Assembly: GCF_902374955.1 (NCBI RefSeq)
Contig: NZ_CABKRX010000050.1
Coordinates: forward strand, 1-64,000
DNA from: Bacillus massilioanorexius
Lineage (GTDB): Bacteria > Bacillota > Bacilli > Bacillales > DSM-1321
DNA length: 64,000 bases
Direction: 5' to 3'
The number at the start of each line of letters is the position of its first letter. Position 1 is the first letter of the stretch. This document shows positions 1 through 9,363 of this stretch, in pieces. The notes beneath the pieces were generated by a model. It did no database searches, was not told the origin of the DNA, and saw only the letters and a list, made by a program, of their open reading frames with translations. The position numbers and the translations under genes were made by a program.

Positions 1-206
1 TTTTGAGAAAACAGCCAAGAATTTATTAGAAAAATTTCACATATTTTCTGTTTATCTTACTATTTCCTGTATCAATTTACGAATAAAAACCCTTATAGAA
101 TCATTCTTATTCATTTAGTTGAACGTTGGAATTACATTTCAAACCTCTAAAAGGGTATAATGAAAATATCTATGCACATTTTTATGAAAGAGGAAAAAAT
201 ACTACT

Positions 207-1655
207 ATGAACTTTTGGAGCATTACTCTTAATATTATTTTGGTGCTAAATATCCTTTTAGCAATTGTTGTTATTTTCCGAGAAAAAAGAGATCCTGCCT
301 CAACATGGGGATGGCTATTAATTTTATTTTTCATTCCATTAGTAGGATTTGTTTTATATTTATTATTTGGACAAGATTTAACCAGAAAGCACATGTTTCA
401 ATGGAAAGATCAAAAAAAATTAGGCTTAAACGAAAAAATCGAACAACAAAGAGAAGAATTAAGTAACCAAACCTATCCGTTTCACAATCCATCAACTAGA
501 GAACATTTTGATCTTATTTACATGCACTTGATTAACAATGGTGCACTCTTATCAGAAGACAATGATGTAAAGATTTTCACAGATGGCCAAGAAAAATTTT
601 CACGTTTAATAAAAGATATTCGAGAGGCGAAGCATTTTATACATATGCAATACTATATCATCAAAAATGACCGACTTGGAAAAGAAGTCATTGCTGAGCT
701 AACAAAAAAAGCTAAACAAGGCGTTAAGGTACGAGTTCTATATGATGAATTAGGTTCGAGAGGATTATCTAAAAAAGCTTTTACTGAATTAAGACAAGCT
801 GGTGGAGAAGTCGAAGTATTTTTCCCCTCCAAGCTAAGATTAATTAACCTTCGTCTTAATTACCGAAATCACAGAAAATTAGTCATTATTGATGGACTAG
901 TCGGTTATGTAGGAGGATTTAATGTCGGAGACGAATACCTCGGTCTCAATCAAAAATTTGGATATTGGCGTGATACTCACTTACGCATTTCCGGAAGTGC
1001 TGTCTGGGAAATGCAAATGCGTTTTATTTTAGATTGGAATCAAGCCTCACATCGTCATGATATTGCCTATCACCCATCCTTATTTCCGGAAAGTGGTAAC
1101 TCCGGAAATATTAGTATGCAAATAGTAGCAAGTGGACCAGATTCAAAGTGGGAACAAATTAAGCAAGGATATATTAAACTAATACTATCCGCCAAAAAAT
1201 CAGTTCTCATACAAACACCTTATTTCATTCCAGATGCGAGCTTGTTGGATGCAGTAAGAATTGCATGCTTATCAGGTAAAGACGTTAAAATTATGATTCC
1301 TAACAAACCAGACCATATTTTCGTATATTGGGCCACTATTTCCCATGTCGCCGATATGTTAAAAGCCGGTGCTAAGGTTTATATATATGATAATGGCTTT
1401 ATTCATGCCAAAACAATTGTCGTTGACGAAGAAGTAGCTTCTGTTGGTACCGCTAATATTGATGTTAGAAGCTTTCGCTTAAATTTTGAGGTTAACGCTT
1501 TTATTTATAGCTCGAAAGTTTCAAAAGAGCTTGTAGAGGCCTTTAATCACGATATAACATTATCACGTTTACTAACTCTTGAAGAATATAATAATCGTCC
1601 ACTTATAATTCGATTTAAAGAGTCTATATCCCGATTATTGTCACCCATCCTATAA
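207..1655 (+). CDS. cls: Cardiolipin synthase (phospholipase D superfamily)
   Basis: Joins two phosphatidylglycerol molecules into cardiolipin and glycerol at the cytoplasmic membrane. The 482-residue product has two N-terminal membrane helices (about residues 5-50) and two PLD catalytic motifs of the HxKxxxxD type: HRKLVIID near the middle and HAKTIVVD near the C-terminus. An upstream TTG at 126 keeps the frame open, but I chose the ATG at 207 because a GAGGAAAA ribosome site lies just before it, the first helix follows directly, and 482 residues is the usual Bacillus length. It appears monocistronic, followed by a dispersed repeat and a terminator. The family is certain; which of several paralogues it is cannot be told. 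Confidence 0.93.
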   Translation: MNFWSITLNIILVLNILLAIVVIFREKRDPASTWGWLLILFFIPLVGFVLYLLFGQDLTRKHMFQWKDQKKLGLNEKIEQQREELSNQTYPFHNPSTREHFDLIYMHLINNGALLSEDNDVKIFTDGQEKFSRLIKDIREAKHFIHMQYYIIKNDRLGKEVIAELTKKAKQGVKVRVLYDELGSRGLSKKAFTELRQAGGEVEVFFPSKLRLINLRLNYRNHRKLVIIDGLVGYVGGFNVGDEYLGLNQKFGYWRDTHLRISGSAVWEMQMRFILDWNQASHRHDIAYHPSLFPESGNSGNISMQIVASGPDSKWEQIKQGYIKLILSAKKSVLIQTPYFIPDASLLDAVRIACLSGKDVKIMIPNKPDHIFVYWATISHVADMLKAGAKVYIYDNGFIHAKTIVVDEEVASVGTANIDVRSFRLNFEVNAFIYSSKVSKELVEAFNHDITLSRLLTLEEYNNRPLIIRFKESISRLLSPIL

Positions 1656-1780
1656 TAAGAAAAGCGCAAGTGCTTTGGTCAGCCCAGATCAGCATAAGGC
1701 GAGATGGCTAGAAGGTACTCTTTGCCTTCTGGACAGATCGGCTTATGACCTCGAGGAGCTAAGGCGCTGAAGCTAGACAA
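1655..1780. repeat. Dispersed structured repeat, copy A
   Basis: About 125 bp running from AAGAAAAGCGCAAGTGC to GAAGCTAGACAA. It contains an internal hairpin, AGAAGG...CCTTCT, and ends that can pair (GTGCTTTGG with CTAAGGCGC). Related copies occur at 18601-18764 and 41249-41350, with weaker ones elsewhere in the window. It has no coding capacity. Confidence 0.7.
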
Positions 1781-1821
1781 CTAATCCAGCTCCAAAATTT
1801 TATCCTTTCTTACCTATAAAG

Positions 1822-1867
1822 AAAAGGATCTCTATAGAAGGCTAGGCTTCTAAGAGATCCTTTTTTA
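1822..1867. terminator. Rho-independent terminator after cls and yclM
   Basis: Stem AAAAGGATCTCT / AGAGATCCTTTT followed by a T-tract. It sits between the convergent cls (+) and aspartate kinase (-) genes and can serve both strands. Confidence 0.85.
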
Positions 1868-1911
1868 TATGAGTTAAACAATAATCTAACTTTATGCGGA
1901 AGTACTTATTA

Positions 1912-3276
1912 TTAAAGGACAGGTACTCCAACAAAAAACTTATTGTACAGTGCTTGCACTGCTTTCTTCTCATTAACCGCTTTAATACCAAACATCATAC
2001 TTACTTCAGATGATCCTTGGTTAATCATTTCAATATTAACACCTGCATCTGCTAACGCTTGAGAAGCACGAGCTGTAGTACCTACATTATGACGCATCCC
2101 TTCCCCTACTAACATTAAGAGTGCTAGACCATGCTCTACTTCGACCTTATCAGCATGTAATTCTTCATAAATTCTCGCTACTACTTTCGCTTCCTTATCA
2201 GCATCTAGTTGATTTTCTCGTAAAATAACCGTCATATCATCAATTCCAGAAGGTGTATGCTCATATGATATATCATGATCCTCTAGAATTTGAAGTAATT
2301 TACGTCCGAATCCAAGCTCACGGTTCATTAAGTATTTACTAATATAAATACTGCAGAATCCTTTGTCAGAAGCGATTCCTATGACTGGACCATTCGTATT
2401 ATGTCTTTCATTTACAATCAATGTTCCCGGCGCAGAAGGATTATTCGTATTTTTCACATTTACAGGTATTCCAGCTCGAAATGCAGGAATAAGCGCTTCA
2501 TCATGAAAAACGGAGAAACCTGCATATGACAACTCACGCATTTCTCGATAAGTAAGCTCTTTAATTTCTTTAGGGTTATCTACAATATTTGGATTAACAG
2601 AATATACAGCATCAACATCTGTAAAGTTTTCATACATCGTAGCTTTTACTCCATTCGCTAAAATGGATCCTGTAATATCTGAACCACTTCTAGAGAACGT
2701 CGCAATTTCACCTTCTTTTGTATATCCGAAGAACCCTGGGAAAATAACGATTTCTTTACGATCTCTTAGCTTATAGAGATTATCATATGATTCTGTTAGC
2801 ACTTGAGCATTTCCAGGCTCATCACTAACATATAGTCCAGCTTCCCTTGGATTTACATAGACAGCCTCGGTTCCCATACTAGTAAAATAAGCCGCTATTA
2901 ATTTAGCATTATTATCTTCACCTGCAGCTTTCACAGCATCCATATATTTTTCTGGCTTGCTCCGATCTCCCTCTAATAGCTTTAATAAATCCTTTTCGAT
3001 TGCATCAATAATATCCCTTGAAAGATTTAACTCATTAGCAATACTTGCATATCTGTCTAATACAGCATTAAGTGGTTTGCTTCCATCACTATTATTTAAA
3101 TATAGCTCGGCACATTCAATTAACAAATCTGTTACTTTTGTATCGACTGATGTTCTTTTACCAGGTGCTGATACAACGACAATCTTTCGTTCTGGATCAC
3201 CTGTAACGATACGATAGACTTTTTCTAATTGCTCTCCTGATGATAACGACGATCCGCCAAATTTCACAACTTTCAT
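1912..3276 (-). CDS. yclM: Aspartate kinase III
   Basis: Phosphorylates L-aspartate to 4-phospho-L-aspartate, the first step toward lysine, threonine and methionine. The 454-residue length and sequence match the Bacillus YclM (ThrD) type. The N-terminal kinase motif KFGGSS is at residues 5-10, the aspartate-site segment FSRSGSDITG lies mid-protein, and two ACT domains form the C-terminal 150 residues (IEMINQGSSEVSMMF in the second). The start is ATG with TTAGGAG upstream. It stands alone, convergent with cls. No lysine riboswitch or T-box is visible upstream, which fits this isozyme rather than lysC. Confidence is high. Confidence 0.94.
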   Translation of the reverse strand: MKVVKFGGSSLSSGEQLEKVYRIVTGDPERKIVVVSAPGKRTSVDTKVTDLLIECAELYLNNSDGSKPLNAVLDRYASIANELNLSRDIIDAIEKDLLKLLEGDRSKPEKYMDAVKAAGEDNNAKLIAAYFTSMGTEAVYVNPREAGLYVSDEPGNAQVLTESYDNLYKLRDRKEIVIFPGFFGYTKEGEIATFSRSGSDITGSILANGVKATMYENFTDVDAVYSVNPNIVDNPKEIKELTYREMRELSYAGFSVFHDEALIPAFRAGIPVNVKNTNNPSAPGTLIVNERHNTNGPVIGIASDKGFCSIYISKYLMNRELGFGRKLLQILEDHDISYEHTPSGIDDMTVILRENQLDADKEAKVVARIYEELHADKVEVEHGLALLMLVGEGMRHNVGTTARASQALADAGVNIEMINQGSSEVSMMFGIKAVNEKKAVQALYNKFFVGVPVL

Positions 3277-3585
3277 TATGACAACTCCTAATTGTTAAGA
3301 TACACGAATAATTTTATATAATTATGAACTTTCCAAATAAAACTTGCAATACATTTTCGTAAGTTTATTCAAACTATTATATTTTTTTAGAAAATTAATC
3401 TTTTTTTATTAAATAGTATACAAATAATCTTCTAAACTACTTACTAAATGCATATTTTTAACAAATATTTTGAAATCAAAATTCATTATTTTTTTCAGAT
3501 AAATATTTCATTTATATGTGCCAAGTACGAATTGACACACTTTCCTTTATCCTAAATAATGAACGTATAGGGAGTTGAGAAAATA
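3277..3585. other. AT-rich divergent intergenic region
   Basis: 309 bp between the divergent aspartate kinase and RsbR-like genes. It is very AT-rich and should hold both promoters. I see no ORF, riboswitch fold or strong inverted repeat. Confidence 0.6.
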
Positions 3586-4440
3586 GTGTGTAATAAAACC
3601 GTCGCTTTACAAAATTTCTTAATTGGTCATGCAACTGAATTTGCGCTAGAATGGCAAAACAAACAACAAATTAAAACAGGTTCTTTTTATTCACCAGACG
3701 CACCACCTCATATTCAAGAAAAAATAAAGGAGCAATTAGCCGAATATTTTATCCACATAGCAAACTCTTTACTTCAAGAAGAAGCAGTAATGAAAGAAAA
3801 CATATCAAAACTAACAAGTATTAGAGCTGCTGAGCGCATAGAATCAAACACTACATTAGATGAAGTATTGAAAAACCAGAAGTACATAAGAAGTATCACA
3901 TGGCAATACGTTCGTGAATTTTCCCATAGTGGACAATACGAAGTGTCGATTGATGATTTCTACGAATGGCAAACAAAATTAGATTTAACAACAGATTATA
4001 TTTTCGAAAGCTTTTGTAATGAATATCTCAAAATTTTATTCAATCGTATAAATGAACAAACTTTATTAATCAAAGAATTAAGTGCACCTGTTATTACTTT
4101 AAATGAGAGCATCGGTTTATTACCAATTATCGGAAATTTGGATATTGAACGTGTACAAAACTTGATCGAATCTACGCTTCAAAAAAGCGTAGCAGCTGGA
4201 ATTAATTTGTTAATCATCGATTTATCTGGTGTCGTAACGATTGATACAATGGTTGCTCATCAATTATTCCAATTAGTAGATTCATTACGCTTAGTCGGAA
4301 TTAACACAGTATTAACCGGATTACGTCCAGAAGTTGCTCAAACTTCCATTCAAATCGGATTAAACTTCTCTAATATTCAAACGGAAAACTCATTGCAGTC
4401 CTTTTTTAAAAAACTTCCAAAAGAAAATGCTTTACTATAA
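3586..4440 (+). CDS. RsbR-type stressosome protein (STAS domain)
   Basis: Probable stressosome scaffold or sensor subunit feeding the general stress response. The 284-residue protein has an all-helical N-terminal half resembling the non-heme globin-like sensor of RsbR paralogues. A C-terminal STAS domain (about residues 165-280) carries the segment DLSGVVTIDTMVAHQL, where the Thr after ID corresponds to the phosphorylated position of the family. The start is GTG with TAGGGAGT 8 bases upstream. It is a single gene without rsbS/rsbT neighbours, like the dispersed rsbR paralogues of B. subtilis. The exact paralogue and input signal are unknown. Confidence 0.85.
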   Translation: MCNKTVALQNFLIGHATEFALEWQNKQQIKTGSFYSPDAPPHIQEKIKEQLAEYFIHIANSLLQEEAVMKENISKLTSIRAAERIESNTTLDEVLKNQKYIRSITWQYVREFSHSGQYEVSIDDFYEWQTKLDLTTDYIFESFCNEYLKILFNRINEQTLLIKELSAPVITLNESIGLLPIIGNLDIERVQNLIESTLQKSVAAGINLLIIDLSGVVTIDTMVAHQLFQLVDSLRLVGINTVLTGLRPEVAQTSIQIGLNFSNIQTENSLQSFFKKLPKENALL

Positions 4441-4513
4441 AGACGAATCGCCAATTCGAAGTGATGTGATCACACAATGATTAGATCATAAGCTAGACTT
4501 CAATTCCTAAAAG

Positions 4514-4547
4514 ATGAAAAAACGTAGCAATCAGCTACGTTTTTTAT
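4514..4547. terminator. Bidirectional Rho-independent terminator
   Basis: Stem AAAAAACGTAGC / GCTACGTTTTTT with a short loop, between the convergent RsbR-like and yunB genes. Confidence 0.85.
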
Positions 4548-4564
4548 CTTTGACATATCATATG

Positions 4565-5317
4565 TTATTCTTTCTTATCTTCCTTCTCTTGTACAATAGC
4601 TGGAACTGGAATACTATTTCCCCCACTATAAAAATCTGGAACTTTTCCTGGAAGTAAATAACTACCTATTAGCATTTCTAATTTAATTGGTTCTTCATCT
4701 GTAGTAAATGGAATGACGATACCGATATCAACTTCTATATCAAGATATAATTCCATTAGTGTATTATTAATTCCACTACTAGTCATTTTCGTTCGAATCT
4801 TTGATTTCACTTCTCGGACCAAGGAGACTTCAACAGGAATTTTCGGTCCAACATTTGAAAGTAATGTATTACGAGTCGCCACTCCTAGCGGAAGATAATA
4901 AACGATATTTTCTAATTGACTGCTTTTGATTTGATTAAAGTCTCGATTTGAGAAATCACCATTGTGACCAATACCTAGTCTTTTTTCAATATCCTTAGTG
5001 GTTTCGGTCATTACACGTGTATATTCGTTTGGATCGAAACTGTAAATGGATGGATTTCCCCGTACAACAATTAATTTATTTATATCAATTTTACCTTTGA
5101 TATTTTCATTTATCGATTCATTAATAATTTCAGTAGCTATTCTTTTAACCTCTGTTTTTGCAACCTCTTTAATAATGGGCGTAATAGATCGATTGACAAT
5201 CCACAGAGAAAGTAAATTCAATAGTAGAAAGATAATAAACGAATAAAATAATACTTTAGGGAAGCTTAATGGTTTTCGACGAAACGAGCTCCTCCTGCGA
5301 TATCTCCATCTCCTCAC
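4565..5317 (-). CDS. yunB: Sporulation protein YunB
   Basis: Matches YunB, a SigE-controlled sporulation protein of endospore formers whose biochemical role is unknown. The 250-residue protein starts with a strongly basic segment (RRWRYRRRSSFRRK), then one membrane helix at about residues 23-45. The soluble remainder contains the conserved ITPIIKEVAKTEVKRIAT region. The start is GTG with AAAGGGG upstream. Monocistronic, flanked by terminators on both sides. Its presence is a direct sign of a spore-forming host. Confidence 0.88.
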   Translation of the reverse strand: MRRWRYRRRSSFRRKPLSFPKVLFYSFIIFLLLNLLSLWIVNRSITPIIKEVAKTEVKRIATEIINESINENIKGKIDINKLIVVRGNPSIYSFDPNEYTRVMTETTKDIEKRLGIGHNGDFSNRDFNQIKSSQLENIVYYLPLGVATRNTLLSNVGPKIPVEVSLVREVKSKIRTKMTSSGINNTLMELYLDIEVDIGIVIPFTTDEEPIKLEMLIGSYLLPGKVPDFYSGGNSIPVPAIVQEKEDKKE

Positions 5318-5394
5318 TAAGTACCAACCCCTTTAAAACATACATATGCCTGGTCACTCTAAAAAATGAATAGAATTGGTTTCTATAATTCCAA

Positions 5395-5428
5395 TCAAAA
5401 AGAGCCGGCAGAATAATCTGCCGGCTCT
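5395..5428 (-). terminator. Terminator of the amino acid ABC operon
   Basis: Perfect GC-rich stem AGAGCCGGCAGA / TCTGCCGGCTCT followed on the minus strand by TTTTT, 21 bp after the ATPase stop codon. Confidence 0.92.
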
Positions 5429-5448
5429 ATATTCCTATAAGTTCTACT

Positions 5449-6171
5449 TTATAGCACTTTACTTAAAAATGATTTTGTTCGATTATGCTGTGGGTTTTCA
5501 AATAGTAGCTTAGGCTCATTTTCTTCAACAATGTAGCCATCATCCATAAAGATTACACGATCACCAACTTCTCTAGCAAAGCCCATTTCGTGTGTAACGA
5601 CAATCATCGTCATACCTTCTTTAGCTAATTGCTTCATTACTTCTAAAACTTCTCCAACCATTTCTGGATCTAGAGCTGATGTTGGTTCGTCAAACAGCAT
5701 TACCTTTGGCTCCATTGCTAATGCTCTAGCAATTGCTACACGTTGTTTTTGTCCACCTGATAATGAATCAGGATAAACGTTTGCTTTATCTTCGAGACCA
5801 ACTTTTCTTAATAGTTCTAAACCTTTTGCTTTTGCTTGATCTTGTGGGACACCTTTTACTTTAACTGGTGCTAGCATAATATTTTGTATAACGGTTTTAT
5901 GTGGAAATAAGTTAAATTGTTGAAAAACCATTCCAACGTCTGTTCTAACTAAGTTGATATCCGTTTTTGGATCTGCTATATCTTTACCTTCAACAAAGAT
6001 GTGTCCTTCTGTTAACTCTTCTAATGCATTGATACAACGTAAAAAAGTCGATTTTCCTGATCCTGATGGACCGATTACAACAACTACTTCTTTCTGTTGA
6101 ATATCAATCGAAATATCTTTTAATACTTCATTTTTTCCAAATGTCTTTTTTAAATTTTTTACTGAAATCAT
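5449..6171 (-). CDS. Polar amino acid ABC transporter, ATP-binding protein
   Basis: ATPase of an amino acid importer of the GlnQ/ArtR/TcyN group, 240 residues, the usual size. Visible motifs are Walker [10 protein letters not shown] (about residue 33), Q-loop [10 protein letters not shown], signature LSGGQKQR, Walker [13 protein letters not shown] and the switch histidine in VVTHEMGFA. Its start overlaps the permease stop by 4 bases, indicating translational coupling. Downstream is a strong terminator. The substrate cannot be fixed from the sequence; arginine, glutamine and cystine are all possible. Confidence 0.93.
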   Translation of the reverse strand: MISVKNLKKTFGKNEVLKDISIDIQQKEVVVVIGPSGSGKSTFLRCINALEELTEGHIFVEGKDIADPKTDINLVRTDVGMVFQQFNLFPHKTVIQNIMLAPVKVKGVPQDQAKAKGLELLRKVGLEDKANVYPDSLSGGQKQRVAIARALAMEPKVMLFDEPTSALDPEMVGEVLEVMKQLAKEGMTMIVVTHEMGFAREVGDRVIFMDDGYIVEENEPKLLFENPQHNRTKSFLSKVL

Positions 6172-6824
6172 GCAGTATCAAACCTCTTTTCAACACGGTT
6201 TAGGATGAAGCTTAGTGAAACTGTTAAAATTAAATAGATTAAGGCAACCGTTAAATATGGCTCCCATACTTTGAAATACTGAGTTCCCATTGCTCTACCC
6301 CAATACATAAGCTCTGGTGCAGCTACCACACAGGCAATTGATGATTCTTTAATTAATACGATAAATTCATTACCTAACGGAGGAATGATTCTTTTAGTAG
6401 CTTGTGGCAAAATAACATATCTCATCGCTTGGAAATGATTCATACCTAAAGAACGGGCAGCTTCCATTTGTCCTTTTTCAATGGATTGAATTCCACCACG
6501 GAAAATTTCTGCTACATATGCTGCTGAGTTTAAAGATAAAGCAATAATGGCTGCTAAAAGGCCATTTGTTTCCCCTAAAAACATTGGTACAACACCAAAG
6601 TGAATTAATAGCATTTGAACAAACAGAGGTGTTCCTCGGAAAAAGCCTATATAGATAACAAAAGGAAGAGACAAAATTTTATTTTTCATCATTTTCCCTA
6701 AACCAATTAATAAACCTAATATACAGCCAATTGCAATCCCTGCTAATGACAACCCGATCGTAACTAATGTTCCTTTTAATAGAAAAGGAGCGTATTCTAC
6801 GATTATATCAAAATTAAAATCCAT
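6168..6824 (-). CDS. Polar amino acid ABC transporter, permease
   Basis: Membrane subunit of the same importer (HisM/GlnP/ArtQ type), 218 residues with five predicted helices. The EAA loop [22 protein letters not shown] contacts the ATPase. RBS AGGAGG lies just before the ATG. It is separated from the binding-protein gene by 345 bp that contain a terminator-like hairpin, so permease and ATPase are probably made in lower amount than the binding protein or from an additional promoter. Confidence 0.92.
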   Translation of the reverse strand: MDFNFDIIVEYAPFLLKGTLVTIGLSLAGIAIGCILGLLIGLGKMMKNKILSLPFVIYIGFFRGTPLFVQMLLIHFGVVPMFLGETNGLLAAIIALSLNSAAYVAEIFRGGIQSIEKGQMEAARSLGMNHFQAMRYVILPQATKRIIPPLGNEFIVLIKESSIACVVAAPELMYWGRAMGTQYFKVWEPYLTVALIYLILTVSLSFILNRVEKRFDTA

Positions 6825-7169
6825 ATTATTTCCTCCTAAGAATGAAGAAAAACCGGCACTGATTTTTCTTTAAATCAACTTATCCTATCCAAAAGCACTA
6901 AAAATATAACAAAAACATCTTAATACTTGCATAAACATCCCGAAATCGCTTTAACTACTTCAATACGACTTAATCCTCTAAAAAATAGTATTCTCCATTT
7001 CTTGAAGTGATTCAATTGTAATGAGGCATAGTAGGCATAAGGTGTAAAAAAGCTGCGCCGGTATATTTAAACATTATATATCTTTCTAAAATTCTAATTA
7101 TATTTCTTAAAAAGTGGAAAAATTGCGTCCTTTAGCTTACAGTCCGCAATTTTTCATTTTTGATTGTTA
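6825..7169. other. Intercistronic region within the ABC operon
   Basis: 345 bp without an ORF, unusually long for an intra-operon gap. It contains the hairpin at 7112-7155 and otherwise AT-rich sequence that could hold a secondary promoter for the permease and ATPase genes. Confidence 0.5.
7112..7155 (-). terminator. Internal terminator or mRNA-end hairpin
   Basis: Stem GAAAAATTGCG / CGCAATTTTTC with a 17-base loop, followed on the minus strand by CACTTTTTAAG. It lies 15 bp after the binding-protein stop and probably gives partial termination or 3' end protection. Confidence 0.65.
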
Positions 7170-7982
7170 CTATTCTTGTTGTTTTTTTAAGAAATCAATA
7201 TCAGGAGATTTTCCAAACCATTTTTTATAAATTTCTTCATATTTACCGTTATCTAGGATTGTATTAATGGCCTTATCTATTTTCTCTTTTAATTCTGTAT
7301 TTCCTTTATTAAACAAAATACCATAAAATTCCGATTCAAAACCAGCTCGGTCTTCAATAACTACTAATTTATCTTTAGGATTATTTTTTACATATTCTTC
7401 AACGACTATATTATCGGCAATAACCGCATCTGCTCCACCTTTAGTAAGCTCCAAGATTGCTAGGTTATTACTTTCGAATTTTTTAATATTTTTGTTGTTC
7501 TTACCTAAATATTTCTCTGCTGCAATCATTCCAGTTGTACCAGATTGAACCGCTACTGTTTTCCCTTTTAAATCTTTAGCTGATTTAATCGGACTACCTT
7601 CTGGAACGAGAATCTCAAGTGTTGAAATGAAATAAGGTACTGAAAAATCATATGTTTTTTGACGATCCTCATCAATTGTAATAGCTGCTACAGCCATTTG
7701 AGCACGATCATTTTCAAGTTCAACAAACATTGGATCCCATCCAACATGGTCAATTTTCACATCATACCCAGCTTCTTCAGCTACTGCTTTGGAAAAGTCT
7801 ACATCAAATCCTTTTACTTGATCTTTATCTAAATATTCCATTGGTGCAAAGGCTGCATCTGTTACAATACGTAATGTTTCTTTACCTTTATCTCCACCGC
7901 TCTTTTCATCCGATGTTCCGCACCCTGTTAACACTAACAGGAAGGCACAAGTTAACATTATTCCTATCATTATTTTTTTCAT
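7170..7982 (-). CDS. Amino acid ABC transporter, substrate-binding lipoprotein
   Basis: Extracytoplasmic solute-binding protein, family 3, 270 residues. A lipoprotein signal peptide ends in the lipobox LTGC (Cys21), followed by a serine/glycine/lysine-rich linker. Two lobes follow, with the family segments DAAFAPMEYL, GFDVDFSKAVAEEAG and QSGTTGMIAAEKYL. It is first in the operon with permease and ATPase downstream. A TAGAAGGAGT ribosome site precedes the ATG. The ligand is unknown. Confidence 0.92.
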   Translation of the reverse strand: MKKIMIGIMLTCAFLLVLTGCGTSDEKSGGDKGKETLRIVTDAAFAPMEYLDKDQVKGFDVDFSKAVAEEAGYDVKIDHVGWDPMFVELENDRAQMAVAAITIDEDRQKTYDFSVPYFISTLEILVPEGSPIKSAKDLKGKTVAVQSGTTGMIAAEKYLGKNNKNIKKFESNNLAILELTKGGADAVIADNIVVEEYVKNNPKDKLVVIEDRAGFESEFYGILFNKGNTELKEKIDKAINTILDNGKYEEIYKKWFGKSPDIDFLKKQQE

Positions 7983-8503
7983 TACAATTACTCCTTCTAT
8001 CTTAGTTAGTATAATAGTTATTATGATGAATTCATTATATCGATAGAATTATTTTTATGCAACTAAATGCATATTTATTTTGTTAAAAATTTTTAGATTC
8101 TACTAAAATATAAGAAAATATCCTTATTACATATAGAATAACTCATTACACTCAGAAATTCTAATATATATCACCGGCATTTTTCATGTTATTTACTTTA
8201 TTATCCATATCTATTTACATTTAATAATAATAGAATTTCATTCTACATATAAATAAAAAATTGTATTTGTATTTCTTATACAACTAATAATTTATTTAGA
8301 ATATTACATCAAGTCGTTTCGTACTATCTTTTTTTTAAAAACACAATAAAAAAGAGACTATTTTTCTACTTTCCATTACTAATCATTTGGTTTGATGTTA
8401 CTATTATAATATACTTATTTTCGGAGTTATTTTAATAATCAAGCAATTTTTTCATGTTCCTTTCATAAACTAATTTGTAATGCATTTTTAGGGGGAGATT
8501 ATT
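7983..8503. other. AT-rich divergent intergenic region
   Basis: 521 bp between the divergent importer operon and the L,D-transpeptidase gene. It is extremely AT-rich and should contain both promoters. I see no gene, repeat copy or convincing riboswitch. Confidence 0.5.
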
Positions 8504-9271
8504 ATGAGAAAAATACTAGGAATCTTCGTAACTGTTATTTGTTTATTCCTTTTAGGTTCATTAGTACCTACACACGAAGCAAGTGCGAAAGCTGCAACAA
8601 GTCAACAGCTGATTATTATAAATAAAAAAACCAATCAGCTTGCTTATTATGACAAAGGAAATTTAACAAAAGTACTTATGGTTGGTACTGGGCGACAATC
8701 ATCTTATACTCCTGAAGGAAAATTTAAGATTGTAAATAAAATTGTAAATCGTCCTTATTATAAAGGTAATATTCCAGGTGGAAGTCCAAAAAATCCACTC
8801 GGCAATCGCTGGCTAGGTCTGAATGCTAGGGGAACTTGGGGAACCACATACGCCATTCACGGTAACAATAATCCTGCCACAATAGGAAGATACGTTAGCG
8901 CAGGATGTGTAAGAATGTACAATAATCAAGTGCAATGGTTATTTAATAGAGTAGCTATTAATACACCTGTTATCATTACAACAACGAATAAATCTTTTAA
9001 TGCTATAGCCGCAGCCAATGGTTTTAAAGTAACTGGAGATGTTGATGTTTCATATCCTGCTGTTAAAACCACAATGAAAAAAGGCAGCAAAGGAGAATCT
9101 GTCACTATCCTTCAACTAAGATTAAAAGAACTAGGCTTTAACAATACTGTTGATGGCATTTTCGGATCAGGTACAGAACAAGCACTAAAAAAATTCCAAA
9201 CTAGTAAAAATATAAAAGCTGATGGCATAGCTTCTATACCAACGCTTAATGCACTTGGTCTTAAATATTAA
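8504..9271 (+). CDS. L,D-transpeptidase with peptidoglycan-binding domain
   Basis: Secreted cell-wall enzyme that forms 3-3 peptide cross-links or attaches to peptidoglycan. A signal peptide spans residues 1-28 (cut near EASAKA). The YkuD catalytic domain (about 35-165) contains the pair HGNNNP and SAGCVRMYN, giving the catalytic His and Cys. A C-terminal PG_binding_1 repeat (about 190-255) has the LQLRLKELGF and FQTSKNIKADG segments. Strong RBS AGGGGGAG before the ATG. Monocistronic. Domain order differs from B. subtilis YkuD, which has an N-terminal LysM. Confidence 0.92.
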   Translation: MRKILGIFVTVICLFLLGSLVPTHEASAKAATSQQLIIINKKTNQLAYYDKGNLTKVLMVGTGRQSSYTPEGKFKIVNKIVNRPYYKGNIPGGSPKNPLGNRWLGLNARGTWGTTYAIHGNNNPATIGRYVSAGCVRMYNNQVQWLFNRVAINTPVIITTTNKSFNAIAAANGFKVTGDVDVSYPAVKTTMKKGSKGESVTILQLRLKELGFNNTVDGIFGSGTEQALKKFQTSKNIKADGIASIPTLNALGLKY

Positions 9272-9307
9272 TTTATTCGAATCATCAAAAGACCTAACAT
9301 TAACTTT

Positions 9308-9350
9308 AGAAACCATTTCATTCTCCATATATGAAATGGTTTTTCTTTTT
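9308..9350. terminator. Bidirectional terminator
   Basis: Stem AAACCATTTCAT / ATGAAATGGTTT followed by TTCTTTTT, between the L,D-transpeptidase and the convergent DUF2332 gene. Confidence 0.85.
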
Positions 9351-9363
9351 GTCATTTTTTTAG

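Noticed and set aside
1912..3585. Lysine riboswitch or T-box upstream of the aspartate kinase
   Set aside because: The leader is AT-rich without conserved helices or a terminator; this isozyme normally lacks one.
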